NCBI GenBank assembly: GCA_033875255.1
Contig: JAWZSN010000021.1
Location: 34,542-98,541 of the forward strand
Direction: 5' to 3'
Source of the DNA: Marinimicrococcus sp033875255
GTDB taxonomy: Bacteria > Pseudomonadota > Alphaproteobacteria > Geminicoccales > Geminicoccaceae
Length of the DNA: 64,000 nucleotides
The stretch's first letter is position 1. Every line of letters begins with the position of its first letter. Positions 43,329 through 54,314 of the stretch are shown here, in pieces. Below the pieces are notes generated by a model that was given only the letters and a program-made list of their open reading frames with translations, was not told the DNA's origin and did no database searches. A program made the translations under genes and the position numbers.

Positions 43329-43934
43329 ATGCTCGATGCGCGGATGCGCCGCCTGATCGACCCGCCGCTGGCACGGATGGCCGATCTCCTGGCGGCGACC
43401 GCGCTCACCGCCAACGCGGTGACGCTGGCAGGCTTCGGCCTGGGGCTCCTCGCCATGGCCGCGATAGCCGGCGGCTTCTATCTGACGGGTCTAGGGCTGC
43501 TACTCGCCAACCGCCTCGCCGACGGGCTGGACGGGGCCCTGGCGCGGCGGCGGGCAGTCACCGATCTCGGCGGCTTTCTCGACATCGTCCTCGATTTCAT
43601 CGTCTATTCCGGGGTGGTGGTGGCGTTCGCCCTGGCCGATCCGCCGCGCAATGCCCTCGCCGCCTGCTTCCTGGTCTTCTCCTTCACCGGCACCGGCAGC
43701 TCCTTCCTCGCCTTCGCGGTGATGGCGGCGCGGCGCGGCATCGAGACCGAGGCCCGTGGGCGCAAGTCGCTCTACTATCTGGGCGGTCTCACCGAGGGGA
43801 CCGAGACCATCGCCCTTTTCGTGCTGTGCTGCCTCTTCCCTGCCGCCTTCCCGGTGCTGGCGCTGGTCTTCGGCGCCCTGTGCTGGCTCACCACGCTCGC
43901 CCGGGTGCTCACCGCATGGCGGCTCCTCGGTTGA
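43329..43934 (+). CDS. Second CDP-alcohol phosphatidyltransferase family protein
   Basis: 201 residues, six or so spans. The signature RLADGLDGALARRRA followed by GGFLDIVLDF is intact, so it should be an active transferase of the PgsA/Pcs superfamily. Alcohol acceptor unknown. Ten bases downstream of pssA. It is not close enough to pgsA or pcs by eye to name. Last clear member of the phospholipid run; the following stress-protein gene is 70 bases away with its own GGGGAGAAGG. Confidence 0.85.
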   Translation: MLDARMRRLIDPPLARMADLLAATALTANAVTLAGFGLGLLAMAAIAGGFYLTGLGLLLANRLADGLDGALARRRAVTDLGGFLDIVLDFIVYSGVVVAFALADPPRNALAACFLVFSFTGTGSSFLAFAVMAARRGIETEARGRKSLYYLGGLTEGTETIALFVLCCLFPAAFPVLALVFGALCWLTTLARVLTAWRLLG

Positions 43935-44004
43935 GCGCTTGACCTTCCTCAATGCGACGCCGACACCGCGAGGGGAGTGTCGCGTCGACCCTGGGGAGAA
44001 GGCC

Positions 44005-44817
44005 ATGAGCTACAAGACCATCGTCCTCCACCTCGTCGAGGAGGCGTACGCCGCGTCACGAACCGCCCTGGCGCGCCGGTTGGCCGAGCGATTCGGCGCA
44101 CATCTGGTCGGCCTGCACGTGACGCCGCCGCCGATCGTCCCGGTCGGTTATGGCGAAGGTGCGGCCTATGTGGGCCCCGAGATTATCGAGGCGCAGCGCG
44201 AGGCGGCCGACGAGCTGGCCGGCAGGCTCCACAAGGCGTTCACCGCCGCGGCCGGCGAGAAGGCCGAGTGGCGGCGGCTCGACGGCGAGCCCGGCCGTGC
44301 GCTCGCCCGCGCCGGGCGCGCCGCCGATCTGGTGATCTCGCCGCAGGCCGAGAGCTCGGTCCTCGACTTTCTCGCCCGGCACGCGATCGAGGAGGCCGCC
44401 CTGGGGGCAGGCGTACCGGTCCTGATGCTGCCCGCCGGCGAGGCGCCGGCGGATGCCGGGCGGCGCGTTTTGTGCGGCTGGAACGGCAAGCGCGAGGCGG
44501 CCCGCTCGCTGCACGACGCGCTGCCCTTCCTCGCAGGAGCAGAGAGCGTCGTGCTGCTCGCCTTGGGCGAGCTGGAGGGGACGCCGCTGGAGGAGGCCGA
44601 GGCGATGCTGCGCCGGCATGGCGTGAAGGCGCGCAGCGAGGCACGCGACGAGCCCGACGATGTCGGCATGGCACTGCTCGAGGCCGCCGCGGCGGAGAAG
44701 GCCGATCTTCTCGTGATGGGCGCCTACGGCCACTCGCGGCTGCGCGAGATGGTGCTGGGCGGCGCCACCCGGCACGTGCTGGCGGCGGCCCCGCTGCCGG
44801 TGCTGCTCAGCGCCTGA
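44005..44817 (+). CDS. Universal stress protein (two USP domains)
   Basis: 270 residues made of two UspA-like halves. The first (about 1-140) opens YKTIVLHLVEEAYAASRTAL and ends AGVPVLMLPAG. The second (about 150-270) has RRVLCGWNGKREAARSL and the ATP-loop-like MGAYGHSRLREMVLGGATRH. The first half lacks an obvious ATP motif. Cytoplasmic. Its 3' end overlaps convergent dsbB by 11 bases. Confidence 0.88.
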   Translation: MSYKTIVLHLVEEAYAASRTALARRLAERFGAHLVGLHVTPPPIVPVGYGEGAAYVGPEIIEAQREAADELAGRLHKAFTAAAGEKAEWRRLDGEPGRALARAGRAADLVISPQAESSVLDFLARHAIEEAALGAGVPVLMLPAGEAPADAGRRVLCGWNGKREAARSLHDALPFLAGAESVVLLALGELEGTPLEEAEAMLRRHGVKARSEARDEPDDVGMALLEAAAAEKADLLVMGAYGHSRLREMVLGGATRHVLAAAPLPVLLSA

Positions 44818-45289
44818 CGGGACTGCCGCGAAGCGCCGCGGTGGCCGCGAGGACCGCCAGGGCGCCGGCATAAAGCGCGTTCCACCCGGGGATCGAGAGG
44901 CCGAGGAAGCTGCCCGCCACCTGGTCGCAGCGCGCCGGTGCCGCGGCGAGCTCGGCCTTGAGAGCCTCGAGGGTGAGCGCCGCCTCGCCGGCAAGGCAGC
45001 TCTCCGGCAGCGCGAACACGCCTTGCTCCACCCCCACGTGGAAGAGCGCGATGCCGGCATCGCCCAGGAGCGCCAGGCCGGCCAGCGCCAGGCCGGCGCG
45101 CGGCCAGCCCACGGCGACGCCGGCGCCGGCCACGAGGGCCGCAGCCAGATAAGGCCAGCGCTGCAGCACGCAGAGATGGCACGGTGCGAGGCCGAAGCCC
45201 CACTGCATGACGAAGGCGCCGGCCAGCGCCAGCAGCGAGAGGGCGGCGACGGTCAGGGCCGCCGCCGCGGGCGTCCGGAAGAAGGGCAT
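44807..45289 (-). CDS. dsbB: Disulfide bond formation protein DsbB
   Basis: Inner-membrane quinone reductase that reoxidises DsbA; 160 residues, four spans. The first periplasmic Cys pair is in APCHLCVLQRWPY (the CxxC next to the quinone-binding Arg). The second pair lies in the loop ESCLAG ... ARCDQV. The ATG at 45289 begins MPFFRTP; upstream in-frame codons lie in the neighbour's 3' end. No dsbA is visible. Confidence 0.9.
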   Translation of the reverse strand: MPFFRTPAAAALTVAALSLLALAGAFVMQWGFGLAPCHLCVLQRWPYLAAALVAGAGVAVGWPRAGLALAGLALLGDAGIALFHVGVEQGVFALPESCLAGEAALTLEALKAELAAAPARCDQVAGSFLGLSIPGWNALYAGALAVLAATAALRGSPVRR

Positions 45290-45326
45290 GGCAGGAATCC
45301 TTGCGACCTGCCTCCGGGCCTCGCCG

Positions 45327-45905
45327 TCAGAGCATCTTGAGGGCCGCAAAGCCGCCCAGCAGCAGGACGAAGAAGAGCACGGAGAGCCAGCCGAGATTGC
45401 GATCGATGAACAGCCTGATCGGCGCGCCCCAATACCACAGAAGGGCGGCCACGATGAAGAAGCGCAGCCCGCGCGCCAGCACCGAGGCCGTCATGAAGAC
45501 CCCGAGATCGAGGCTGGTGACGCCGCTGGCGATGGTGATGACCTTGTAGGGGAACGGGGTCAGCCCCGCCATGAAGACGATCCACGCCCCCCATTCGTTG
45601 TAGAGCCCCTGGAACTCCTGGAACTTCTCGGCATAGCCGTAGAGGCCCAGCACCGGCTGGCCGACCGCCTCGAACAGGAACAGGCCGATCCCGTAGCCCA
45701 ACAGGCCGCCGGCCACCGAGGCCGCGGTGCAGATCGCGGCGATCTTGAAGGCCTCCTCGCGGCGCGCCAGCACCAGCGGGATCAGCAGCACGTCGGGAGG
45801 AATGGGGAACACCGAGCTCTCGATGAAGGAGACCACGGCCAGGATCCACAAGGCGTGCGGCCGTGCGGCCTGCGCCATCGTCCATTCATAGAGGCTGCGC
45901 AGCAA
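45327..45905 (-). CDS. YqaA/DedA-family membrane protein (VTT domain)
   Basis: 192 residues, four or five spans. SFIESSVFPIPPDVLLIPLV near residue 30 and MAGLTPFPYKVITIASGV near 115 are the two re-entrant VTT blocks of YqaA-type DedA proteins, which act in lipid scrambling or membrane homeostasis. Directly upstream of dsbB on the same strand, 37 bases apart. Confidence 0.88.
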   Translation of the reverse strand: MLRSLYEWTMAQAARPHALWILAVVSFIESSVFPIPPDVLLIPLVLARREEAFKIAAICTAASVAGGLLGYGIGLFLFEAVGQPVLGLYGYAEKFQEFQGLYNEWGAWIVFMAGLTPFPYKVITIASGVTSLDLGVFMTASVLARGLRFFIVAALLWYWGAPIRLFIDRNLGWLSVLFFVLLLGGFAALKML

Positions 45906-46072
45906 GGGAGCCCTCCTCGGCCATTCCCGGGCGGCGCTTAGACCATGGCCGGGCCCGTCGCAAGCGCCCTCGCCGCAACGCTGTCACGGGATGCGTGCCG
46001 CGGCAGCCACTGTTAAGGAATGCGCAAGCTGCGTGGGCGAGAATGCCCCTATCCTCGCCTCGGGAGAAACGC

Positions 46073-47059
46073 GTGTCGGGCTTTACCGTTGTCGTCCTCG
46101 TCGTGCTGGCTCTGGCCCTGGTGCTGGTCCTCATGGGCGTGCGCTCGGTGCCGCAGGGCTACGAGTACACCGTCGAGCGGTTCGGCCGCTACACGCGACG
46201 GCTGTCGCCCGGGCTGCACGTGATCGTGCCCTTCGTCGACCGGATCGGCTCCAAGCCCAGCATGATGGAGCAGGTGCTGGACGTGCCCTCGCAGCAGGTC
46301 ATCACCCGCGACAATGCGCTGATCACCGTCGACGGCGTGGTGTTCTTCCAGATCATCGACGCCGCCCAGGCATCCTACGAGGTGGCCCAGCTCGACATCG
46401 CCATCCTCAACCTCACCATGACCAACATCCGCACCGTGATGGGCTCGATGGACCTCGACGAGCTGCTCTCGCGGCGCGACGAGATCAACGCGCGGCTGCT
46501 TCACGTGGTCGACGAGGCCACCAACCCCTGGGGCGTCAAGGTCACCCGCATCGAGATCAAGGACATCACGCCGCCGCAGGACCTCGTCGATTCGATGGCC
46601 CGGCAGATGAAGGCCGAGCGCGACAAGCGCGCAGCCGTGCTGCAGGCCGAAGGGCTGCGGCAGGCAGCGGTGCTGCGTGCCGAGGGCGAGAAGCAGGCGG
46701 CCATTCTCGAGGCCGAGGGCCGCCGCGAGGCCGCCTTCCGCGACGCCGAGGCGCGTGAGCGGCTGGCCGGAGCCGAGGCCAGGGCGGCCGAGCTTTTGTC
46801 GGCGGCGATCGGCGCCGGTAGCCCGCTGGCGGTCAATTACTTCGTCGCGCAGAAATATCTGGAGGCGCTGACCGCCTTCGCCGGCAGCCCCAACCAGAAG
46901 ACCCTGATCCTGCCGATGGAGACGACCGGCATCCTGGGCTCGCTGGCCGGGATCGCCGAGCTCGCCCGCGAGGCCTTCCCCGACGCGGCCGCCCGCAATG
47001 CGGTGGCGGGAGCGCCCCGCCCGGCCCCCTGGGGCCCACCGGCGGGTCCGGCGGCGTGA
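46073..47059 (+). CDS. SPFH/stomatin-like membrane protein (paraslipin, QmcA type)
   Basis: 328 residues: one N-terminal span (about 3-23), then the SPFH domain opening RSVPQGYEYTVERFGRYTR, the core DVPSQQVITRDNALITVDGV, and the helical coiled-coil EAEGRREAAFRDAEARERL. Tail MTTGILGS-like (METTGILGSLAG) as in QmcA. Forms oligomeric scaffolds in the inner membrane, normally with the NfeD partner, which follows here. GTG at 46073 with GGGAGA 7 bases upstream is preferred; an ATG at 46043 is possible. Confidence 0.9.
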   Translation: MSGFTVVVLVVLALALVLVLMGVRSVPQGYEYTVERFGRYTRRLSPGLHVIVPFVDRIGSKPSMMEQVLDVPSQQVITRDNALITVDGVVFFQIIDAAQASYEVAQLDIAILNLTMTNIRTVMGSMDLDELLSRRDEINARLLHVVDEATNPWGVKVTRIEIKDITPPQDLVDSMARQMKAERDKRAAVLQAEGLRQAAVLRAEGEKQAAILEAEGRREAAFRDAEARERLAGAEARAAELLSAAIGAGSPLAVNYFVAQKYLEALTAFAGSPNQKTLILPMETTGILGSLAGIAELAREAFPDAAARNAVAGAPRPAPWGPPAGPAA

Positions 47060-47520
47060 GTCTCGAACCCTGGCACTGGCTGACACTGGCCGGCCTTCTG
47101 GCGCTGCTCGAGGTGGCGGTGCCGGGCTTCGCCGTGCTGTGGTTCGCCATCGCCGCCGCCGGCACGTCGCTGCTCGCTCTTGCTCTGCCCAGCCTCGCCT
47201 GGGAGTGGCAGGTGATGGCCTTCGCCGCAGCCGGCGTGGCGAGCGCCTTTGCCTGGACCGCGTGGCGCCGCCGCCATCCGCAGGCGAGCGACGCGGCCCA
47301 CCTCAACCGCCCCCTCGAGCGGCTGGTCGGCCGGCGCCTGCAGCTCAGCGAAGCGATCCGCCACGGCCGCGGACGGGTGCGCGCCGGCGACGGCAGCTGG
47401 CCCGCCACCGGCCCCGACCTGCCGGCTGGCACCGAGGTGCTGGTAACCGCGACACGGGAGGGCACCCTGGTGGTCGAACCCGCCACCGCGCCGCTTGACC
47501 AGGAGCCCTCCACCCGTTAG
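47056..47520 (+). CDS. NfeD-family protein
   Basis: 154 residues: two or three N-terminal spans and a C-terminal OB-fold domain (GRRLQLSEAIRHGRGRVRAG, then GTEVLVTATREGTLVVEP). It is the short NfeD form that pairs with SPFH proteins. The GTG start overlaps the stop of the SPFH gene (GTGA). A tRNA gene begins 19 bases downstream. Confidence 0.9.
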   Translation: MSLEPWHWLTLAGLLALLEVAVPGFAVLWFAIAAAGTSLLALALPSLAWEWQVMAFAAAGVASAFAWTAWRRRHPQASDAAHLNRPLERLVGRRLQLSEAIRHGRGRVRAGDGSWPATGPDLPAGTEVLVTATREGTLVVEPATAPLDQEPSTR

Positions 47521-47539
47521 CCGTAGACCGCTTCCAGCG

Positions 47540-47626
47540 GCCCCAGTGGCGGAATCGGTAGACGCGGCAGACTCAAAATCTGCTTTCCGCAAGGAAGTGC
47601 TGGTTCGAGTCCGGCCTGGGGCACCA
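47540..47626 (+). tRNA. tRNA-Leu (anticodon CAA)
   Basis: Acceptor GCCCCAG pairs with CTGGGGC, discriminator A, CCA encoded. Anticodon loop CTCAAAA gives CAA. The long variable arm (TTTCCGCAAGGAAG) and GGTTCGAGTCC T-arm fit leucine tRNA; 87 bases. Confidence 0.95.
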
Positions 47627-47793
47627 ACTTCCGTCACCTTCTCGAACGCCGATGACCGCGCGCGCTCCTACCGCGCGAGCGGGCGCCGCCGATGGTCCTT
47701 CCGCGGCGTCGCGCGAGGTCGCGGTCGCGCGCTTCTTGACTGTTCGGTCAGGTGTCGCATCCTGCGTTCAGGGACACCGGAGGACCGGCGATC

Positions 47794-48153
47794 ATGGCTG
47801 GCGGCAGGCTCACGACACACGTTCTCGACACGATGGCGGGGCGCCCCGCGCGCGGCCTGCGGATCGAGCTATTCCGGCTCGACGGCCACGAGCGGCACAG
47901 CCTCAAGGCGGTCGAGACCAACGAGGACGGGCGGGTCGACCGGCCGCTCCTCGAAGGTGCGGAGCTGGTGAAGGGCCGCTACGAGCTGGTCTTCGCCGCC
48001 GGGGCCTATCTGCGCGCCTCCAGCGTGCACCTGCCGGAGCCGCCGTTCCTCGAGGACGTGCCGATCCGCTTCGGCATTGCCGATCCCGACCAGCACTATC
48101 ACGTGCCGCTGCTGCTCTCGCCCTACGGCTACTCCACCTACCGCGGGAGCTGA
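47794..48153 (+). CDS. uraH: 5-hydroxyisourate hydrolase (transthyretin-like)
   Basis: 119 residues. Hydrolyses 5-hydroxyisourate in urate breakdown. Family motifs are intact: RLTTHVLDTMAGRPARGL with the catalytic His at the start, a central Arg region (HSLKAVETNEDGRVD), and the C-terminal YSTYRGS with its catalytic Tyr-Arg-Gly-Ser. CCGGAGG precedes the ATG at 47794. First gene of the purine operon, 3 bases before xdhA. Confidence 0.93.
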   Translation: MAGGRLTTHVLDTMAGRPARGLRIELFRLDGHERHSLKAVETNEDGRVDRPLLEGAELVKGRYELVFAAGAYLRASSVHLPEPPFLEDVPIRFGIADPDQHYHVPLLLSPYGYSTYRGS

Positions 48154-48156
48154 GCC

Positions 48157-49609
<1,453 letters not shown>

Positions 49610-49617
<8 letters not shown>

Positions 49618-51943
49618 GGCAGAGCGGATCAAGGGCGGCGTGCGCGAGGCGCGCGCCCACGACAGCGCCGCCAAGCACGTGGCCGGCGAGGCGGTCTATA
49701 TCGACGACATGCCGGAGCCGGCGCGCACGCTCCAGGTCCATCTGGCGCGCTCCGACCGCGCCCGCGCCAGGCTGGTGCGGCTCGACCTCAAGGCCTGCCG
49801 CAAGGCGTCCGGCGTGGTGGCGGTGCTCACCGCCGCCGACGTGCCGGGCGTGAACGACACCAGCCCGGCGCACCGTCACGACGAGCCGGTCTTCGCCGAG
49901 GGCGAGGTACTGTTCTGGGGCCAGCCGCTCTTCGCGGTGGCCGCCCACACCGTCCAGCAGGCGCGCCGCGCCGCGGCGCTGGCGGTAGTCGAGTACGAGG
50001 ACCTGCCGGCGGTGCTCGACCCGCTCGAGGCGCGCGAGCGCGGCCTGATGGTCACCGAGGGCATGACGATGCGCCGCGGCGACGCACGGGCGGTGCTGGA
50101 GACGGCACCCCGGCGGCTCGAGGGCCGGCTGCGGATCGGCGGCCAGGACCATTTCTATCTCGAGGGCCAGGTGGCGCTGGCGCTGCCCGGCGAGGACGGC
50201 GACGTCACCGTCTGGTCGTCCACCCAGCACCCCTCCGAGACCCAGCACATCGTGGCCTCGGTGCTGGGCCTGCCCGACAATGCCGTCACCGTCGAGGTGC
50301 GGCGCATGGGCGGCGGCTTCGGCGGCAAGGAGACCCAGGCCAACCTCTTCGCCTGCGCCGCGGCCCTGGTGGCCACGAGGACCGGCCGGCCGGCCAAGTG
50401 CCGCCTCGACCGCGACGACGACATGATCATGACCGGCAAGCGGCACGACTTCGTCGTCGACTACGAGGTGGGCTTCGACGACGACGGCCGCATCCACGGC
50501 GTCTCCATGGAGTTCATGGCGCGCTGCGGCTACTCGGCCGATCTGTCCGGCCCGGTCACCGACCGCGCCCTCTTCCACGCCGACAACTGCTATTTCTACC
50601 CCGCGGTGGCGCTGGCCTCGTTCCCCTGCCGCACCAACACCGTCTCCAACACCGCCTTTCGCGGCTTCGGCGGGCCGCAGGGCATGGTGGCGGCCGAGCG
50701 GGTCATCGAAGAGGTGGCCTTCGCCACCGGGCTCGACCCGCTCGAGGTGAGGAAGCGCAACTTCTACGGCGGGCCCGGCCGCGACGCCACCCCCTACCAC
50801 CAAACGGTGGAGGACAACATCGCACCCGAGCTGGTGGAGGCGCTGGAGCGCAAGGCGGGCTATCGCGAGCGGCGCGAGGCGATCCGCGCCTTCAACCGCG
50901 AGCACCCCTGGCTGCGCCGCGGCATCGCCCTCACGCCGGTCAAGTTCGGCATCTCCTTCACCATGACCGCCTTCAACCAGGCCGGCGCCCTGCTCCACGT
51001 CTACAAGGACGGCAGCGTGCACCTGAACCACGGCGGCACGGAGATGGGCCAGGGGCTCTTCACCAAGGTCGCCCAGGTGGTGGCCGAGGAGTTCCAGATC
51101 GACATCGAGAAGGTGAAGATCACCGCCACCAACACCGGCAAGGTGCCCAACACCTCGGCCACCGCCGCCTCATCGGGCTCCGACCTGAACGGCATGGCGG
51201 CCCAGGCGGCGGCGCGCACCATCAAGGAGCGCCTCACCCGCTTCGTGGCCGAGAACCACCAGGCTACGCCCGAGGAGGTGCAGTGGCTGCCGGGGCGCGT
51301 CCGCGTGGGCGGCGACGAGATCGCCTTCGCCGAGCTCGCCGCCCGGGCCTACATGGCGCGCATCCAGCTCTCCGCCACCGGCTTCTACAAGACCCCCAAG
51401 ATCCACTGGGACCGCGCCGCCGGGCGCGGCCGGCCGTTCTACTATTTCGCCTACGGGGCCGCCTGCAGCGAGGTCACCGTCGACACGCTCACCGGCGAGT
51501 ACCGGGTGGACCGGGTCGATATCCTTCACGATGTGGGCCGCTCGCTGAACCCGGCCATCGACCTCGGCCAGATCGAGGGCGGCTTCATCCAGGGCATGGG
51601 CTGGCTCACCACCGAGGAGCTGTGGTGGGACGAGAAGGGGCGACTGCGCACCCACGCGCCCTCCACCTACAAGATCCCCGCCTGCAGCGACCGGCCCCGG
51701 CACCTCACCATCGAGCTCGCCGACACCGAGAATCGCGAGGAGACCATCTATCGCTCAAAGGCGGTGGGCGAGCCCCCGTTCATGCTGGGCATCTCGGTCC
51801 TGCACGCACTGTCCGACGCCGTGGCGAGCGTGGCCGGGCACCGGATCTGCCCGCGGCTCGACCCGCCGGCCACGCCCGAGCGCGTCCTGACGGCGATCGA
51901 GGCGCTGCGCCTGGCAGAACGCCAGAAGGAAGCCGGCGGATGA
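49610..51943 (+). CDS. xdhB: Xanthine dehydrogenase molybdopterin-binding subunit
   Basis: 777 residues. Hydroxylates hypoxanthine and xanthine at the molybdenum centre. Opening VREARAHDSAAKHVAGEAVY; molybdopterin contacts GGGFGGKETQ, FRGFGGPQGM and NHGGTEMGQGLFTKV. The catalytic Glu is in KAVGEPPFMLGIS near the C-terminus. Overlaps xdhA by 8 bases and xdhC by 4. Confidence 0.94.
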
Positions 51944-52782
51944 GCGAGGCGCTGCGCGCGGCCCTCGCCCATCTCGACCGCGGCGAGCCTGCGGTGCTGG
52001 TGAGCGTGGCCGAGACGCGCGGCTCGACCCCGCGCGAGACGGGCGCGGTGATGCTGGTGGCCGAGCGCGCCGTGGCCGGTACTATCGGCGGCGGCCAGCT
52101 CGAATGGCGGGCGATCGAGGCGGCCCGCGAGATGCTGGCAGGCGGCGAGGCGGTGGCCGAGCTCAACCTGCCGCTGGGCCCCCTCCTCGCCCAGTGCTGC
52201 GGCGGCCAGGTCGTGCTGCGCCTCGCCCGCCTCGCTGTGACCCAGCGCGGCGGGATCGAGCAGGCGCTGGAGCAGGCGGCGGAGCGTCTACCGCTGGTGG
52301 CCCTGTTCGGCGCGGGCCATGTCGGACGGGCGGTGGCGTCGGCACTGGCGCCCCTTCCCTGCCGGATCGTCTGGATCGACTCCCGCAAGAACGAATTCCC
52401 CGCTAGATTGCCTGCCAACGCCACGCCGCGACTGGCCGACGAGCCAGCCGCCCTGGCCGCGTCGCTGCCCGCAGGAGCATTTTGGCTCGTGATGACCCAC
52501 AGCCACCCTCTCGATCTCGATATCGTCGAGGCCGCCCTGCGGCGTGACGACGTCGCCTGGCTGGGCCTGATCGGCTCGGACACCAAGCGCGCGCGCTTCA
52601 CCAGCCAGCTGAAGGCGCGCGGCGTGTCCGCAGAGCGCATCGGGCGGCTCGTCTGCCCGATCGGCCTTGCCGGCATCGCCGGCAAGGAGCCGGCGGTGAT
52701 CGCCGCCTCGGTGGCCGCCCAGCTGCTGATCGCGTTCGAGGCGGTGGCGCGTCGCCGCTCGCTCGCCGGAGCGACGGCGTGA
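51940..52782 (+). CDS. xdhC: Xanthine dehydrogenase accessory protein XdhC
   Basis: 280 residues. Binds and inserts the sulfurated molybdenum cofactor into XdhB. Motifs: ETRGSTPRETGAVML, TIGGGQLEWRAI, the Rossmann part ALFGAGHVGRAVA, MTHSHPLDLDIVEAAL, and LIGSDTKRARF. ATGA overlap with xdhB. Its stop overlaps the GTG start of the following ABC ATPase. Confidence 0.93.
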   Translation: MSEALRAALAHLDRGEPAVLVSVAETRGSTPRETGAVMLVAERAVAGTIGGGQLEWRAIEAAREMLAGGEAVAELNLPLGPLLAQCCGGQVVLRLARLAVTQRGGIEQALEQAAERLPLVALFGAGHVGRAVASALAPLPCRIVWIDSRKNEFPARLPANATPRLADEPAALAASLPAGAFWLVMTHSHPLDLDIVEAALRRDDVAWLGLIGSDTKRARFTSQLKARGVSAERIGRLVCPIGLAGIAGKEPAVIAASVAAQLLIAFEAVARRRSLAGATA

Positions 52783-54314
52783 CGGCGCGGCTTCTTCTCC
52801 GGGGCATCACCAAGCGCTTTCCCGCGGTTGTCGCCAACGACGCCGTCGACCTCGAGGTGGCCCCCGGCGAGATCCACGCCCTTTTGGGCGAGAACGGCGC
52901 CGGCAAGAGCACGCTGGTCAAGATCATCTACGGCGTCCTCAAGGCCGACGAGGGCGAGATCCTGTGGGACGGGCAGCGTGTCGCGATCGCCAGCCCGCAC
53001 GCCGCCCGCGATCTTGGCATCGGCATGGTCTTCCAGCATTTCTCGCTGTTCGAGGCGATGAGCGTGCTGGAGAACATAGCACTGGGCATCGAGAGGACGG
53101 GCGACATGCCGGCCCTCGAGGCTCGGATCCACGAGGTCAGCCGCGCCTACGGGCTGCCGCTCGACCCGACTCGCCCGGTCCACACGCTCTCTGTCGGCGA
53201 GCGCCAGCGCATCGAGATCGTCCGCTGCCTCCTGCAGAACCCGCGCCTGCTGATCATGGACGAGCCCACCTCGGTGCTCACCCCCCAAGAGGCCCTTCGG
53301 CTGTTCGAGACCCTGGAGCAGCTCGCCGCCGACGGCTGCTCGATCCTCTATATCAGCCACAAGCTCGAGGAGGTCCGCCGGCTCTGCCGCACCGCCACCA
53401 TCCTCCGTCAGGGCAAGGTGGTGGCGGCCTGCGACCCGCGCGCCGAGAGCGCCGCGAGCATCGCCCAGCGCATGGTGGGGACCCAGGTCAAGCCCGCCAG
53501 CCGCCGCGAGCGCACGGTTGAGGCCATCCCGCGGCTGAGCGTGCGGAACCTGAGCCTCGAGCCGCTGGAGGCGCACGGCATCCCGCTTCGCGACGTCGCC
53601 TTCGAGGTGCGCGCGGGCGAGATCTTCGGCATCGCCGGCGTCGCGGGCAACGGGCAGGGCGAGCTCATGGCGGCGCTTGCCGGCGAGCAGCCGAGCGGGC
53701 GCGGCGATTCCGTGGCCCTGGAAGGCCGGCCGATCGGCAGGCTCGGCCCCACGGCACGGCGGGATCTCGGCATCTGCTACATTCCCGAGGAGCGCAACGG
53801 CCACGGCGCGGTCGGCGAGTTCAGCCTGGCCGACAACACGATCCTGGGTGCGTGGCGGCGGCGACGGCTGGCCGGCGGCGGGATCCTCCGGCACGGCCAG
53901 GCCACGGCGCTCGCCGGCGAGATCATCGAGCGCTTCAAGGTCCGCGCGGGCGGCCCTGATGCGGCCGCCCGCAGCCTTTCCGGCGGCAATCTCCAAAAGT
54001 TCATCGTCGGCCGCGAGATCCTTCAGCAACCGGAGCTGCTGATCGCCGCCCAGCCCACCTGGGGCGTCGATGCCGGCGCCGCCGCGGCCATCCACCAGGC
54101 CCTGCTCGACCTCGCGGCTGCCGGTGCGGCCGTGCTCATCGTCAGCCAGGACCTCGACGAGATCCTGGCGCTCTGCGACCGGCTCGCGGTGATCAATGGC
54201 GGCCGCCTGTCACGCAGCCTGGTCACGAGGGACGCCAGCATCGAGGAGATCGGCCTGCTCATGGGCGGGCTGCACGACCTTGCGCATGTGGAGGCGCCCG
54301 CCCTTGCACCTTAG
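52779..54314 (+). CDS. Purine nucleoside-type ABC transporter ATP-binding protein (two ATPase domains)
   Basis: 511 residues, a tandem ATPase of the carbohydrate/nucleoside uptake 2 class. First domain: Walker A GENGAGKST, signature LSVGERQRIEIVRCL, Walker B LLIMDEPTSVLTP. Second domain: degenerate P-loop GVAGNGQGEL, signature LSGGNLQKFIVGREI, and Walker B LLIAAQPTWGVD, where the acidic pair is Ala-Gln as is usual here. GTG start coupled to xdhC. Together with two permeases and a BMP protein it imports a purine (nucleo)base or nucleoside. Confidence 0.92.
   Translation: MTARLLLRGITKRFPAVVANDAVDLEVAPGEIHALLGENGAGKSTLVKIIYGVLKADEGEILWDGQRVAIASPHAARDLGIGMVFQHFSLFEAMSVLENIALGIERTGDMPALEARIHEVSRAYGLPLDPTRPVHTLSVGERQRIEIVRCLLQNPRLLIMDEPTSVLTPQEALRLFETLEQLAADGCSILYISHKLEEVRRLCRTATILRQGKVVAACDPRAESAASIAQRMVGTQVKPASRRERTVEAIPRLSVRNLSLEPLEAHGIPLRDVAFEVRAGEIFGIAGVAGNGQGELMAALAGEQPSGRGDSVALEGRPIGRLGPTARRDLGICYIPEERNGHGAVGEFSLADNTILGAWRRRRLAGGGILRHGQATALAGEIIERFKVRAGGPDAAARSLSGGNLQKFIVGREILQQPELLIAAQPTWGVDAGAAAAIHQALLDLAAAGAAVLIVSQDLDEILALCDRLAVINGGRLSRSLVTRDASIEEIGLLMGGLHDLAHVEAPALAP

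Noticed and set aside
54286..54303. ATG at 54286 as start of the first nucleoside permease
   Set aside because: No ribosome-binding site is suitably placed; the TTG at 54304 has GGAGG at good spacing and gives the family-like N-terminus. Kept only as an alternative.
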